DNA from: Epiperipatus broadwayi
Lineage: Eukaryota > Onychophora > Udeonychophora > Euonychophora > Peripatidae
NCBI GenBank assembly: GCA_028023455.1
Contig: JAQFVV010012402.1
Span: forward strand, 14,006,483 to 14,070,482
Reading direction: 5' to 3'
DNA: 64,000 bases
Shown: positions 1-11,323 of the stretch, in pieces
Layout: every line of letters begins with the position of its first letter
Numbering within the stretch: position 1 is the stretch's first letter
Made by a program: the position numbers and the translations under genes
Notes under the pieces: model-generated
Seen by the model: only the letters and a program-made list of their open reading frames with translations
Told to the model about the DNA's origin: nothing
Database searches by the model: none

Positions 1-1047
1 ACATTTTAGATCTCTCACCGTAAGGTATCATTATTTATCGAATGTCTATATATTTTGATCAAATATGAAAACCAAAATCTAATTAACCGCAAACGAATCC
101 ATGCAAGCGTCTATAGACAACTTAAATGTAATGCATTTAATAATTTCTACAATAAAATATTACTACACATAAAAAATATTAAAAGGGAAATGATTCTTTT
201 AACAATCGGGAAAGATATAAAATTAACCATTATTAATTTGATTTAAAACTTACAAAAAGTCAGATAAGAGTCCATTTTAAATAAGTCGGCTTGTTTATTA
301 ATTTGTTCAACTTGACGAAAGTTCTTGATTAAGGTTATGATTTTAACAATTGTTCAGTTCTATTGCTTACGGTAGAGAAGTCCCTGTTCCCGTTGGCAAT
401 TCCCACGCAGACTTTCCTGGAAGACCGGTCTGATGTTTTGGAGGTGGCAGTTGCTGGTTCTGTCCTGGTATCACAGTCTTTGCATTTTTAAATAAGTGAG
501 TGAGGACGACAAGTGCGTCTTGTCGCCAGACCCACCAAAATCAAGTTGGAAAAAGCTCCTTGAACTCAATATTTCTTTCTTTTTATATCATCCACAAGGA
601 TTCACTGAACAAAACGTCACTAATCTGTTTTTTCGTTATGGTCCGGGCCAAGGCTTAGTGCTTCCATTTGTCAATCTAAAATCTCTTTCTTCTCTTATCT
701 AACTTTCCATCTGACTTTTTAATTAAACAGCTTTTAGATAATTAATAAACAACCATTTCCCTTTATAGATTACAGGAATTAATTAATACCTGTTTTTATT
801 TTAACTTACGTTATTTTTTTATTAAAATATTTTTATATTTCAATCTTGTATTTTTTTATTAAAAAAAATACGTTCAAATACTTTTTTTTTTTGTTTATGA
901 AAAAAATATTTTTAAAGTTTAACATCTGTGCGAATGTATACACGTTTAACAATGTTTTAATTTTAGCGTTTAGTTTTTTCCTTTTATTTGCGAACTTTTA
1001 AGTTTTTATTTTAAATTAATGTAACGACATATTTATATATCGTTACA
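1..1047 (-). repeat. Partial 3' LTR copy
   Basis: Direct repeat of 2759-3805, differing by a few substitutions and single-base indels, for example at position 11 and in the A/T runs. It begins at TGTAACG on the minus strand (1047) and continues past the window edge. The small frames at 55-246 and 496-702 recur exactly in the other LTR (2812-3003, 3253-3459) because the DNA is duplicated. They are not evidence of genes. Confidence 0.85.
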
Positions 1048-1628
1048 TATCAGTAAAATTCCTCAAAAAACAAAAAACATTTAAAAAAAAGACTTTACTT
1101 AGTGTTAGTAATTACGTTATACAAATTTGTTATATATGAAATTTCAAAAGGACAAAACTTTTTTTTTTTTTTTTAAAGACAAAACAGTAATTACAAATAT
1201 AATGATAAAAAAAAAGTTGACTGATGATTTCTTACTACCAGCTAAATTTCTGCCCCCTCCCTTCCAAGTTTCATTTCTTCTACCTTTAACTATTACTTAG
1301 GCAAGTTGAACGATTAGATTTTAATTTAACAAGACTTTTTTTTAAAAAAAAATTATGATTTATAATTATTATTACGTTTTATTTATTAGTTTTTATTCCT
1401 CGAATTTATCTCTACATGTGCGCAATTTTTCTTACTGGCAGCACTTTTTAAACAAAACTTCAAACTGCAACTCCACGTCAATACAAACAAATATATTTAT
1501 ACAATTTCAGAAAAAAAATTTACGGGCATCGATTTATTTTTAAAATTCTCAGGGCACTCGTGATTTATTAAAGATAGAAAATTTCATCAACATCAATTTC
1601 CCTTCTCAGGGTCAATCTCTGAGGTAAG
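1048..1628 (-). other. Non-coding internal region of the minus-strand LTR element
   Basis: About 580 bases between the primer site and the truncated 3' LTR. It is strongly A/T-rich, with poly-T and poly-A runs. The only frames are short (for example 1355-1543) and resemble nothing known. A clear polypurine tract next to the 3' LTR is not visible. This supports an internally deleted, trans-mobilised copy. Confidence 0.6.
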
Positions 1629-1646
1629 GCCCCATGTTGGGCGCCA
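1629..1646 (-). promoter_or_regulatory. Primer-binding site for tRNA-Lys(CUU)
   Basis: The plus strand reads gccccatgttgggcgcca, which is the 3' end of animal tRNA-Lys(CUU) including CCA, with one mismatch (ATG for ACG) in 18. On the minus strand this is TGGCGCCCAACATGGGGC, two bases downstream of the LTR end. It fixes the element's orientation and marks the start of minus-strand DNA synthesis. Confidence 0.88.
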
Positions 1647-1648
1647 AT

Positions 1649-3805
1649 TATAACGATCCAAACGAAGTGGGAGATCGCATCGCACCGCACCGCACTACCA
1701 AAGGGCGCCATCTAGGCATTTGAGCCTAGAAAAATTTATAAAGTAGGCAGATATGCGCTGTTAGGATTCCACTTTATTTACATATTTAGATCGTTAGCCC
1801 ATTGTCACTAGCTCAGCGGAGACGCCGAGATAAAAATCTATAAATTTTATATCTTAAATATAAAAGAATAAAATAATAAAAGCCACTGCCAGAAATTAAC
1901 ACAGAAAAATATTTATTTACGCACATATAATAAAATCATTCTAAACTCGAGGAATAAGTTTAACATTTAGATTTTTATCTTAATTTTTTTTAATTTTACA
2001 TTTAAAATAGCTTGCTATAATGTTTAATATTTTATTTAGAGGGTCGAGTATGAATGGACTACATAGGTCTGCATTTGAAAGGAAAATATTCTTCCCTGAT
2101 TTAACCTTAGGCAACAAATTTCGCAATCGACTGGTGCCAATCCATCTGATACATTCATGTATTCAATGTAGCATGATACGACAACACAAAATACTATATT
2201 GTCAGGAATGTACATCTGAACAATAAGTAGAAATAGAGAAGACATTGACTCTCCACCAACAAGAATGTGACATCTGTGGGCAAGTAGATCAATAAACTAA
2301 AAACTCCATAGGAATGGACTGCGGTCTTCTGCCGACTTACAAACCCATCCATAGGCAAACAGAGGGTGTGTGGCGTATATCTATAATCCTGCCCGTAGCG
2401 GATCTCATACTACATTTACTAATTACACAAATATATCCAATCCATTGAACCAATTCGACTACGAAATGAATAACCTAAGATTACCCTCCCTTAATACAAC
2501 TTTACAAAACTATATAGCCATTCACGCCCGACTTAAATTTAACATTTAAATACGTTCGCACAGATTTATTTAAAAATGTTGGGTACAGATCGATTGAACA
2601 GATTCCACGGTCAAAAACATTTCAAAATAAACATAAACGATCAAAATACAAAATTATTGATACCGACAATCGCAGAGGGAAACTTATAAGTAACCCAATA
2701 GTATTCACCATAAGATACTTGCGTTGTCACCAATAACTTAAAAGACATCCGAATAAATACATTTTAGATACTCACCGTAAGGTATCATTATTCATCGAAT
2801 GTCTATATATTTTGATCAAATATGAAAACCAAAATCTAATTAACCGCAAACGAATCCATGCAAGCGTCTATAGACAACTTAAATGTAATGCATTTAATAA
2901 TTTCTACAATAAAATATTACTACACATAAAAAATATTAAAAGGGAAATGATTCTTTTAACAATCGGGAAAGATATAAAATTAACCATTATTAATTTGATT
3001 TAAAACTTACAAAAAGTCAGATAAGAGTCCATTTTAAATAAGTCGGCTTGTTTATTAATTTGTTCAACTTGACGAAAGTTCTTGATTAAGGTTATGATTT
3101 TAACAATTGTTCAGTTCTATTGCTTACGGAAGAGAAGTCCCTGTTCCCGTTGGCAATTCCCACGCAGACTTTCCTGGAAGACCGGTCTGATGTTTTGGAG
3201 GTGGCAGTTGCTGGTTCTGTCCTGGTATCACAGTCTTTGCATTTTTAAATAAGTGAGTGAGGACGACAAGTGCGTCTTGTCGCCAGACCCACCAAAATCA
3301 AGTTGGAAAAAGCTCCTTGAACTCAATATTTCTTTCTTTTTATATCATCCACAAGGATTCACTGAACAAAACGTCACTAATCTGTTTTTTCGTTATGGTC
3401 CGGGCCAAGGCTTAGTGCTTCCATTTGTCAATCTAAAATCTCTTTCTTCTCTTATCTAACTTTCCATCTGACTTTTTGATTAAACAGCTTTTAGATAATT
3501 AATAAACAACCATTTCCCTTTATAGATTACAGGAATTAATTAATACCTGTTTTTATTTTAACTTACGTTATTTTTTTATTAAAATATTTTTATATTTCAA
3601 TCTTGTATTTTTTTATTAAAAAAAATACGTTCAAATACTTTTTTTTTTTGTTTATGAAAAAAAATATTTTTAAAGTTTAACATCTGTGCGAATGTATACA
3701 CGTTTAACAATGTTTTAATTTTAGCGTTTAGTTTTTTCCTTTTATTTGCGAACTTTTAAGTTTTTATTTTAAATTAATGTAACGACATATTTATATATCG
3801 TTACA
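1649..3805 (-). repeat. 5' LTR (about 2.16 kb) of the minus-strand element
   Basis: The minus-strand ends are TGTAACGA and TCGTTATA, imperfect inverted termini in which the usual final CA reads TA. The outer right edge has a second near-palindrome, plus-strand gtaacgacat and atatatcgttac at 3779-3804. The length is large for an LTR. The U3-side 1 kb is shared with the truncated copy at 1-1047. The inner half (1649-2758) is less AT-rich and has no second copy in the window. Confidence 0.82.
2020..2295 (+). other. Cys-pair reading frame inside the LTR, one internal stop
   Basis: The plus-strand frame, antisense to the element, reads 68 codons to a stop at 2224-2226 and continues in the same frame to a second stop at 2293-2295. 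It shows CIQC, ten residues, CQEC, then after the stop ECDICG: three CxxC pairs as in zinc-ribbon or B-box-like folds. Residues such as RNRLVPIHLIH precede them. It could be a captured or eroded zinc-binding frame, or chance. No family is recognised. Confidence 0.25.
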
Positions 3806-3849
3806 ATATATATAACTACTGTTCACACATGAGTTATAAAAAATAAACA

Positions 3850-4312
3850 CAAACCATCCTGTCAATAAATGTTATAAAAGGATGTCTTCCCCCAATGCTT
3901 AGAGCTTATTGTTTAAATAAACCAACCCTTACTGACCATGCTTGAATTGAGAATTTGATCTTATTGCCAGCCTGATTTTTAAATTGAAATATTACTTGGA
4001 AAAGTTCAGATTACATATATGAAAGAGAAAGTTTCTCATTTCTATCTACCTGCAACACTGAACTTTATTGCTTGATATATAAGTAATAATTGATAATATA
4101 TAGAGATTTATAGACTTGTAAAATATCGTGTAAATTCAACTACTCTTACTATAAATATAGATGCACACTTCCTATTAATAAATGTTTTAAAAACATAAGC
4201 TAGCAATAAGACCAAGCTCTCAATTCAAGCATGGTCAAAAAGTGTTGACTTATTTAAAGAATAAATTCTAAGTATACATGGACCACCTATGCTTTTAAAA
4301 CATTTACTGATA
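3850..4312. repeat. Fold-back element, arms about 130 bp
   Basis: The segment near 3855-3985 (shared words ccatgcttgaattgagaa and tcttattgccagc) returns inverted at 4180-4312. The loop of about 190 bases includes the stretch near 4015-4070 (gaaagagaaag..ctcatttctatctacctgcaac). The same sequence family occurs in direct orientation at 9748-10345. This is a hairpin-type MITE or two opposed insertions. Confidence 0.75.
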
Positions 4313-6577
4313 GGAGATTGTAATGTCTATCTTTATAATGCATATGTGAAGAGAAATTGATTTCCACAATATTTCATAAGAATGCAAATTGCTATATATT
4401 ATCAATTATTACAATTATATATATATATTCATTTGATTAGTGAATTGTATTGATACAAGAGACCATAATTTGTAAGTTCGATTATTATTCATATATTAAA
4501 TGTTATCATAAATTCTCAGAAATGCATGTTCAATAGGCATATTGTTTATAGGGTTGTTTATAGTATTGTTATATTTAATACAATGTACATGTACAACATC
4601 AATATGAATCACAAAAAATATATGTAATGAATAAATAAATCACAGTAACATTTAACTTTTAAACAACAACTAATAACTAAATTCCAGAAATTCATTACTG
4701 ACACTTTGAAATTACCAAGCCTATCCATTAAAGTATAAAGATTTACTATCTTAATATATACTGAGCACTGATTATATATGGGTGTGGGAGATGATTATCT
4801 GGACCAACTGATGAGTGCTGGTACAGCACAAAATACATATATTTATGATTATTTATCTTTTCTACATGTGTGTGGTCATGTGTATCAGTAATATGAGATA
4901 ATGTGAATAATTGAAGGTTGCTTGTAAGTCTGAGTTCAAATCCCCTATATTTAAATATAAAATGAATAAATTAAATCCCACAATGAACTTGTTCATGTTA
5001 CCCCCCCCCCATCCTCCATGAATTTTCACATTAATTTATAGTCTAATATATTATTTCCTCTTTTGATAAAAATGGCTTTTTGTGTTTTTTTAATTGTTAT
5101 TGTTCTTCTCTTCATGCAATATTTTTATTTTATTCATATTTTATTAATTTTACGTTTGAATTTAGATGATAGTGATTATATGCCAATAATTGAAAGGCTT
5201 GTGAAATTTAATTATTATTCAATATTTGAAAGGTAAATATTACTGTGATTATGTTATATATGTGTGTGTTAAATTTTCTACTCCTCGGAAAGTATCTAGA
5301 CAATAATATATTATAACCAGATAATAATACTTTATCAATGTTGGTAATAGTTTTTAAATTGCGTGTCATTTTCTGAAAGCATTTTTTCCCAGCATCTTAA
5401 TTTTAAATACCTCAATAACTTTAAGTAATCTTTATATCATTAAAATGTTAAGATTTACTAAATATTTTATAATTTTATATAAAAATTCTGAAACCAAAAA
5501 TTGTTATAAAAATCAATTGTAAAGCGGATGTTTATATTATTTCTAATGATTTGATGTCTACATTTATCTAGCAATGTGTACATCTCGATCTAATTTCCAA
5601 ACACACTTTTAAAGTTTCCACTGTTGATAACAATTCATATTTCTTGATTGTGAATAATTTGCAGCCTTAAATATCCATTTAAGAAATAGCATATTTACAG
5701 ATTACTCTGTTGTAGTTTTTCGTCAATAATAATAAAAAGATTAAATTTTTAAAACACTTCAAAATACGATTCCAAGTTACATAAATATTTCACTGCATCT
5801 TATACAAACTTTTTTCTTAGTCACAACATTAGCAAGCAAAACAATGTCATGTTATCAAATGTATAAATAATTACTAGAGTTTAGAATGGAGCAGAAAATC
5901 AGTGATAAGTTAGAAAAAAAATCAATAAGTTGAAAAAATTAATAACATCATCAGCAAAAAAAGTTAATTAATTTTGACTGTATTTGCATTTGATGACTTT
6001 TTGATTTTCATTCAAATAATCTACTTAATAATAATCCTTGAATATCTTAATTTTCCATATAATGTTAGCCCTCATTTTGAATCATTTCTTTAGCTTGTAA
6101 GATGCAAACTGATACTCTCAATCAAAGCAATGTGATTTTAAGGTTGTGCAAAATTATTTCAAATCTTTCAAAATTGTTGTTAAACTCATAACAAATAACA
6201 TTAGCCCCAAATTTTCCAATTCTCAAGAATTGCTATACTATTTATAAATAGTAACTTATTTGTCTCACTATTACCTTTGATAAAGAATATCTGGAATGTT
6301 TTAGAATCCAACCTTCTATTAATTAATAACCAAGCTATTTCCATGTACTACACAAAAGTGCTCAATTTTTCTAATTTTATTGCATTTAATAAAATTGTCC
6401 ATAAAATTCCTTAATTAAAATAACATCAATCATTGGAACATATAATTCCTCTTAATATTTTAGAACACATTATAATTACATTTTTATATATTTATTATAG
6501 ACAATTGTTTTAACATAGTATTCCTATATTAAGTCTCTTAGTTAGCACTATCTTTATATTAAAAAAGAATCATTCAA
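4313..6577. other. AT-rich intergenic or intronic DNA, nothing recognised
   Basis: No frame over 60 codons that looks coding, no splice-bounded KMO-like exon and no terminal repeats. A run of ten C residues lies at 5001-5010. If KMO continues to the left of the window, this is intron. Confidence 0.5.
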
Positions 6578-7180
6578 TAATCACCATTCTTTATGATTAC
6601 ATAAGCTGTTTTTCACAGAGGCAAAACATTCCTTACAGTAGCACCACTAATATAGAGATTTTATGTACAAACCTTCCTGCATCTATTAATTACTTTGGCT
6701 TGCACCGAGTGATGCTGCTGTATGAAAAGTTTTGTCTCTGTAAAAAATAGCTAGTGTAAACATAAAGAATGATGATCATGTGATGTTTGATGGCTTAATA
6801 CCAGTCCTGCCTAATAGAATTATGGTGACTGTGGTTATTAAAGAACCAAAGATACCAAAAAGTATGGATGCTGAATTGAGTTCAGATCTAGGCAGCTATA
6901 CAATCTAATGAGCTTAGTTTAAAAACATTATTGTGTTTTTATTTTGGACTCAACGCTTTATAGTTAGTTAAAAAAATAAAAGATGGCTGCTGGAGAGTTG
7001 CATTAGATCCTAAGGTTTAGGTGCAGTGCTCTCAGATCCAAGACTTTTCACTGATAAAAACAGTCTGGGGATATTGGATAAGTAGGCACTAGATGGGGAT
7101 TTTATGTGCAAACCTTCCTGCATCCATTGATTACTCTAGATTGCACTGAGTGGTGCTATTGTATGGAGATTTGCCTCTGT
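6578..7180. mobile_element. MITE family 1, two adjacent copies
   Basis: The first copy (6578-6794) has inverted ends of about 75 bases: accattctttatg..gcaaaac on the left and gttttgtctctg..cataaagaatg on the right. The second (about 6856-7180) is the reverse complement of the copy at 12834-13258, sharing tatggatgctgaattgagtt, the cagctata block and the cctgcatccattgattactc block. The family ends in a sequence like cacatgatcaccattct. There is no transposase, so it is non-autonomous. Confidence 0.75.
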
Positions 7181-9747
7181 TACTTAACTTATATTATAGA
7201 AGATTATCTTTATTTTTAAGGCATTTTGCTAAGGCAAAAAGCTATTATTTTTCTCCAGTCAACTAAGTGCATTCACTGCCTTTGTGTCTTGCTAAATTGA
7301 TTTCAAAACCATTTTTGAGTTTGTGAACTGGAATCATTTATTCATCACATTTTAGAACTTTCTACTTCAAAATATGAATACAGTGCTTGCTATTTATAAT
7401 TACTTTACCAACAGAACCATTTGTCTAAAAATGTATGTGTTAATATAAATCTATAATACCGAGTAGAGGTATTTCTTAGGATGCATTATTTATATGAAAA
7501 TTGGCAGCTAGCTATGTACATCAATTAATTAAACAATTGAAACAAATCACATATGCTTTACTATATGTCTGTGCCACATTTCACACTATTTCTTTAGAAG
7601 TATTATGAACAACTCACATGTTCTTATCTTAATTAGACAGCTTCCACACCAATACTGGATCTCTCTTAAAGTCCAGCAACTCATTATTGTAACAATGAAT
7701 TTGGGTTCCTTACTCATCCAATATTATTAATTAATGTAATTTGCCAGATAGTTTGGGCAATTTTGTACAAACAATTTTTATTTTTTAGCAAATGCAGAAT
7801 GTATATCAAATTATACTTTAAAATCTTACATTTCAAACTAACTTGTTAAATGCATTATAGTATATCAGAGCAAGCTTCTTTCATGTAATTTAAAGACTGT
7901 GCCAAGTATATATTCTGCTAGATCTCTCTAAAGTCAAATTAAATTACTACTTAAATCAATTATTACTCAACAAATTTAATGATGAATTCTCACTGAAAGA
8001 ATCACACAATATCATAAAAATTTAAATCATTAATGCCATATTAGACAGTCTTCCTGATTATTAACCCTTAGAAGCATGTAATGAAAATCAAATAAATTAA
8101 ATTCAGAAATCAATTGATATAATCAGTAATTTTTATCTCATTTGTTATTTATTAATGCAACTTACCATCCCATTTGTGGAACAGTTTGAATTTAATTTGG
8201 GGTTCAGTTTTTATCTTTCAAAGGCTCTTAGTAAACTATAAAAAAAGGTTGCAGTTTTTTATTTGGAAAACCTGTCACAATACAGAAAGACTTGGTGATG
8301 CTTAGTTGAAACAGTTCAAATTATAGGGATTTAAAATGCCTATAGGTGGTTTACACATATCACTATTTACATCTATATTTATGGGCAACAGTGTTGCTTT
8401 GTTAGGCATTTTAAATAAAGTGGCAAACAAATTTGACTTTTTTGTAGTTGTTTATGGAGAAAGGTATGTCATGTTATAGGCTCAAATTTAGATATATTAG
8501 TGATGTGGTGTTAGCATAATTATTTACATCAATTATTTTCTTATCTCTCTGTTGTATTTGGTTATATCTTGTTGGTAAGGTTGTATGGATGTCATGTGGG
8601 ATTATTATTGTAAATTAAAGTGCATCTTGTGAACCAAAAAGTACCCAATTTGAAACTGCTAGTTCATATCATATGAAGAATACATTTTTTAAAGATTTTA
8701 GAATGTGATTGATATTCAAATCATTATTTTTAAGTATTACTGGGATAAGGTTCAAACAATTTTTTCCTTAACTGAAGCAGTATGTCTACTTAAAAAAATA
8801 TTATCTTAAGAATATATTAATCCCAATTAAATTTTAAATGTATTATTATATGAAAGAATAATTTTATTTATAGATTTTTCTTTAAATCATATGATCTAAT
8901 GGATCAATGAAATGTCAATTCACTGGCAGGTAACTCTTGTAATGGTTTAAAGAAAGTTATCTATCCACAGGAGAATACTTGGACATCACTTCCTGGGGCT
9001 AAAACCTTAACCAGATTTCAAAATCTTTGCATACTACAATCCTCACTAAAGTTTTTATTTAATCTCATTTAAGATACAATGTTTCTACTAATTTCTCAAC
9101 TCTAAATTTAAATTTAATTTCTATCTTATATATGTCCTATGTAATAAGTATCAGATGATATGGTAAACTTACTTTTGACATGTATACTCATCTCTTACAA
9201 ATAATCAATTTCAATTGTGTGTGGACAGATCTGATGATTTAAAATGAAACTATATTTGAAATCTCTGCGATTCCACATAAAACTTGGAAATGAAATAATA
9301 TACTTTTATCTGCATTTATTGAATCATAAATTTGACATTGGAGTGTGTTAAATTAAATCCTTATAGTGTATTTAAGGTGGGAATTTGTTTCTGTCTGTAT
9401 TTCATATATGTACCATGTGATAAAATTATCCTGATTTACTACTTATTTATATGCTCTTAAACATAACATTCAAGGACATCTACATGAGTTTTTTTATTAA
9501 TTTAATATTTTGTTGTATTATTTATTTATTTTAATTTGGCTATATAGAAGTTAGCCACCTTTCAAATTGTAATATTTGTAAACTTTACTCAACTATTTTT
9601 TATAAATAAGTAAAAAAAAATATATAATAATTTTTCAAAGAAACTAGAAGCAAAGATAAAAATGAAAAAAAATTTAAAAAATTAAAACTTTGAAGGTTAT
9701 CAAAAAAAATTTTATCCAAAAAAAAAAGATTTACTTAACTCGATTTA
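7181..9747. other. AT-rich DNA, nothing recognised
   Basis: No repeat shared within the window and no convincing exon. A short open stretch near 7600-7690 on the minus strand ends at a GTGAGT-like donor but does not match KMO or any family I recognise. Confidence 0.45.
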
Positions 9748-10345
9748 AAATTATTAAAGCAGAAGTCAGCCTCTGATAAAGTGTTATTTCTTACTGTGCA
9801 TTCACCCACCAGTAAGATGTTAAAAAAACTTAAGTGAATCACTTATGTTTACAGCATATTTCTCTATACACCAACTCTCACTGATCATGCTTATTAAATC
9901 AGGGCTTGAGTCTATTGTATGCCTGATGTTACTAATCAAATATTGGATTGTACAAATTTAATTAATCTATTGCAGAAGAAAGTGTGTCTCATTTTTAATC
10001 ACCTACAATTATACTTATATGACTTATAAATGTAAATCTATTATATAGCGCTGAAAATTTTGAAATTGTTAAAGTGGAAGTCAACCTCCGATAATGCACT
10101 ATTTTTTTAATATTATAAATCTCTGCACACTTGTGCAGCAGTAAGAGTTTAAAAAACATAAGTGAATTACTTAAGTTTAGAGCATATTTCTATATACACC
10201 AACTCTCACTGACCATGCTTAAATCAGGGCTTGAGTCTATTGTGTGTCTGATGTTATAATCAAATATTGAATTTTACAAATTTAATTAACCTATTGCAGG
10301 AGAAAGTGTGTTTCATTTTTAACCACCTACTCAATTTAAAAAATA
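9748..10345 (+). repeat. Two tandem copies of a ~300-bp interspersed repeat
   Basis: Units at 9748-10045 and 10062-10345 share attaaagcagaagtcagcct-like starts, acaccaactctcactga, catgctt..aaatcagggcttgagtctat and agaaagtgtg..tcatttttaa. They are related to the arms at 3850-4312 (ccaacccttactgaccatgc there). Likely adjacent or duplicated copies of one MITE-like family. Confidence 0.75.
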
Positions 10346-11204
10346 TTTTTGATACAAATGGCATAAAAACAAGTACTTAGTATTATTATCATTATTATAT
10401 AAACTTTATTTAAAATGAAAAAATATGTAATAAAAACTGTATATATTGCTTTATGATTTTGTGTGAATGTTCTAATAATCTTCAGCATTTTTTTTTACAG
10501 ATAAGCTGTATTACATATTTAAGGTACTAACATGTACACACATACATATATATTCATATATAATAATGACAAAAACAATCCTTAGAAATTTTTTTAGAAT
10601 ACAAACAAGTTTAGGATCTTTTTTTTTTAAATAGTTGTCCTATCAAAGATCCAACTAGTATTGATTAGTAAAAAGATATCCATTATTATTTGGAAAATGA
10701 AGATCTTTGTTTGAGTTTAAGATGATTATGCAAATATTAATTAAATGACTGTAAAAATATAATTTTAATAGGATATGGTCTTTATACTGGTGGAAAGTTA
10801 TCATGGTTATAGGAATGTTAGTTAACTTCATATTTTATTTTTAAAACAAAAAAATTAGAATTAATAAATGGATAAAGTATAGAAATAAAATAGATTAAAA
10901 ACATGCATTAAAAATAACCAAGAATATTATGGGTGTAAAGCAGTCTTTGCAGAGAAAAGCCTTTCTAGCAGAAAATGCAGTATTCATTGTGCTTGTACTT
11001 GTACCAGTAAGTAATAAAATGTCTTTTGGTAGTGCTAGCATATAAATAAAGTTGATTAGAGAGCTTTTTTAAAAAAGCAAAGAACAAAATGTAATTCTGT
11101 AATATAATGATTACCCAATGGAGACCTACTAATTAAAGATCTTATTTAATACTATACATGTTTTAATATAAAAAGGAAGAGGTATATAATATATCTAACT
11201 AATT
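10346..11204. other. AT-rich DNA, nothing recognised
   Basis: Simple A/T-rich sequence with short ATT runs and TATA tracts. No gene, structural RNA or terminal repeat was seen. Confidence 0.4.
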
Positions 11205-11218
11205 CAAAGTTTGATTTT

Positions 11219-11310
11219 TTTTTTCTATGTCAAATGCATTGACCAGGAAGTGAACCTAGGCCAGCTGCTTGGAAGGCAGTTATGCTAACCACTAGGCCAC
11301 CAATGCTTGA
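11219..11310 (-). mobile_element. Retroposed tRNA-Gly copy with A-tail and target duplications
   Basis: The minus strand holds a 72-base tRNA-Gly(UCC)-like body (11306-11235), then TTTGACATAG and a run of ten A residues. Flanks are caaagttgatttt at 11311-11323 and caaagtttgatttt at 11205-11218 on the plus strand. That is a target-site duplication of about 13 bp with one indel. An A-tail plus a long duplication is the mark of LINE-mediated retroposition, so this is a tRNA-derived SINE or tRNA retropseudogene, not an ordinary tRNA locus. There is no T-run terminator. Confidence 0.82.
11235..11306 (-). tRNA. tRNA-Gly(UCC)-like body, probable pseudogene
   Basis: Minus strand: acceptor GCATTGG pairs with TCAATGC, D-arm region GGCCTAGTGGTTAGCAT, anticodon stem-loop CTGC-CTTCCAA-GCAG with UCC, T-arm CTAGG-TTCACTT-CCTGG, discriminator A. 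The length and most bases match animal tRNA-Gly(UCC). The third acceptor pair is G-C in the usual gene and A-T here, a compensated change. The T-loop reads TTCACTT in place of TTCGATT, which loses the conserved A58 and weakens the B box. It is likely not an active decoding tRNA. Confidence 0.7.
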
Positions 11311-11323
11311 CAAAGTTGATTTT

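Larger units (their letters stand above)
1..3805 (-). mobile_element. LTR retrotransposon, minus orientation, cut by window edge, internally deleted
   Basis: Positions 1-1047 repeat 2759-3805 almost base for base, and both end with cgttaca on the plus strand. Read on the minus strand, an LTR begins TGTAACGA at 3805 and ends TCGTTATA at 1649. After two bases it is followed by a primer-binding site (1646-1629). A second LTR starts at 1047 and runs out of the window. The internal region is only about 600 bases with no coding frame, so this is a non-autonomous or internally deleted copy. The near identity of the shared LTR parts suggests a recent insertion. Family assignment to Ty3/gypsy rests on LTR termini and primer choice only. 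Confidence 0.85.

Noticed and set aside
4021-4070. Minus-strand IEMR-like word as the next KMO exon
   Set aside because: A stop precedes it and the same sequence recurs in the repeats at 9960-10010 and 10290-10330.
8160-8230. Possible minus-strand exon ending at GTAAGTTG
   Set aside because: The encoded residues do not resemble the KMO C-terminal half and no acceptor is evident.
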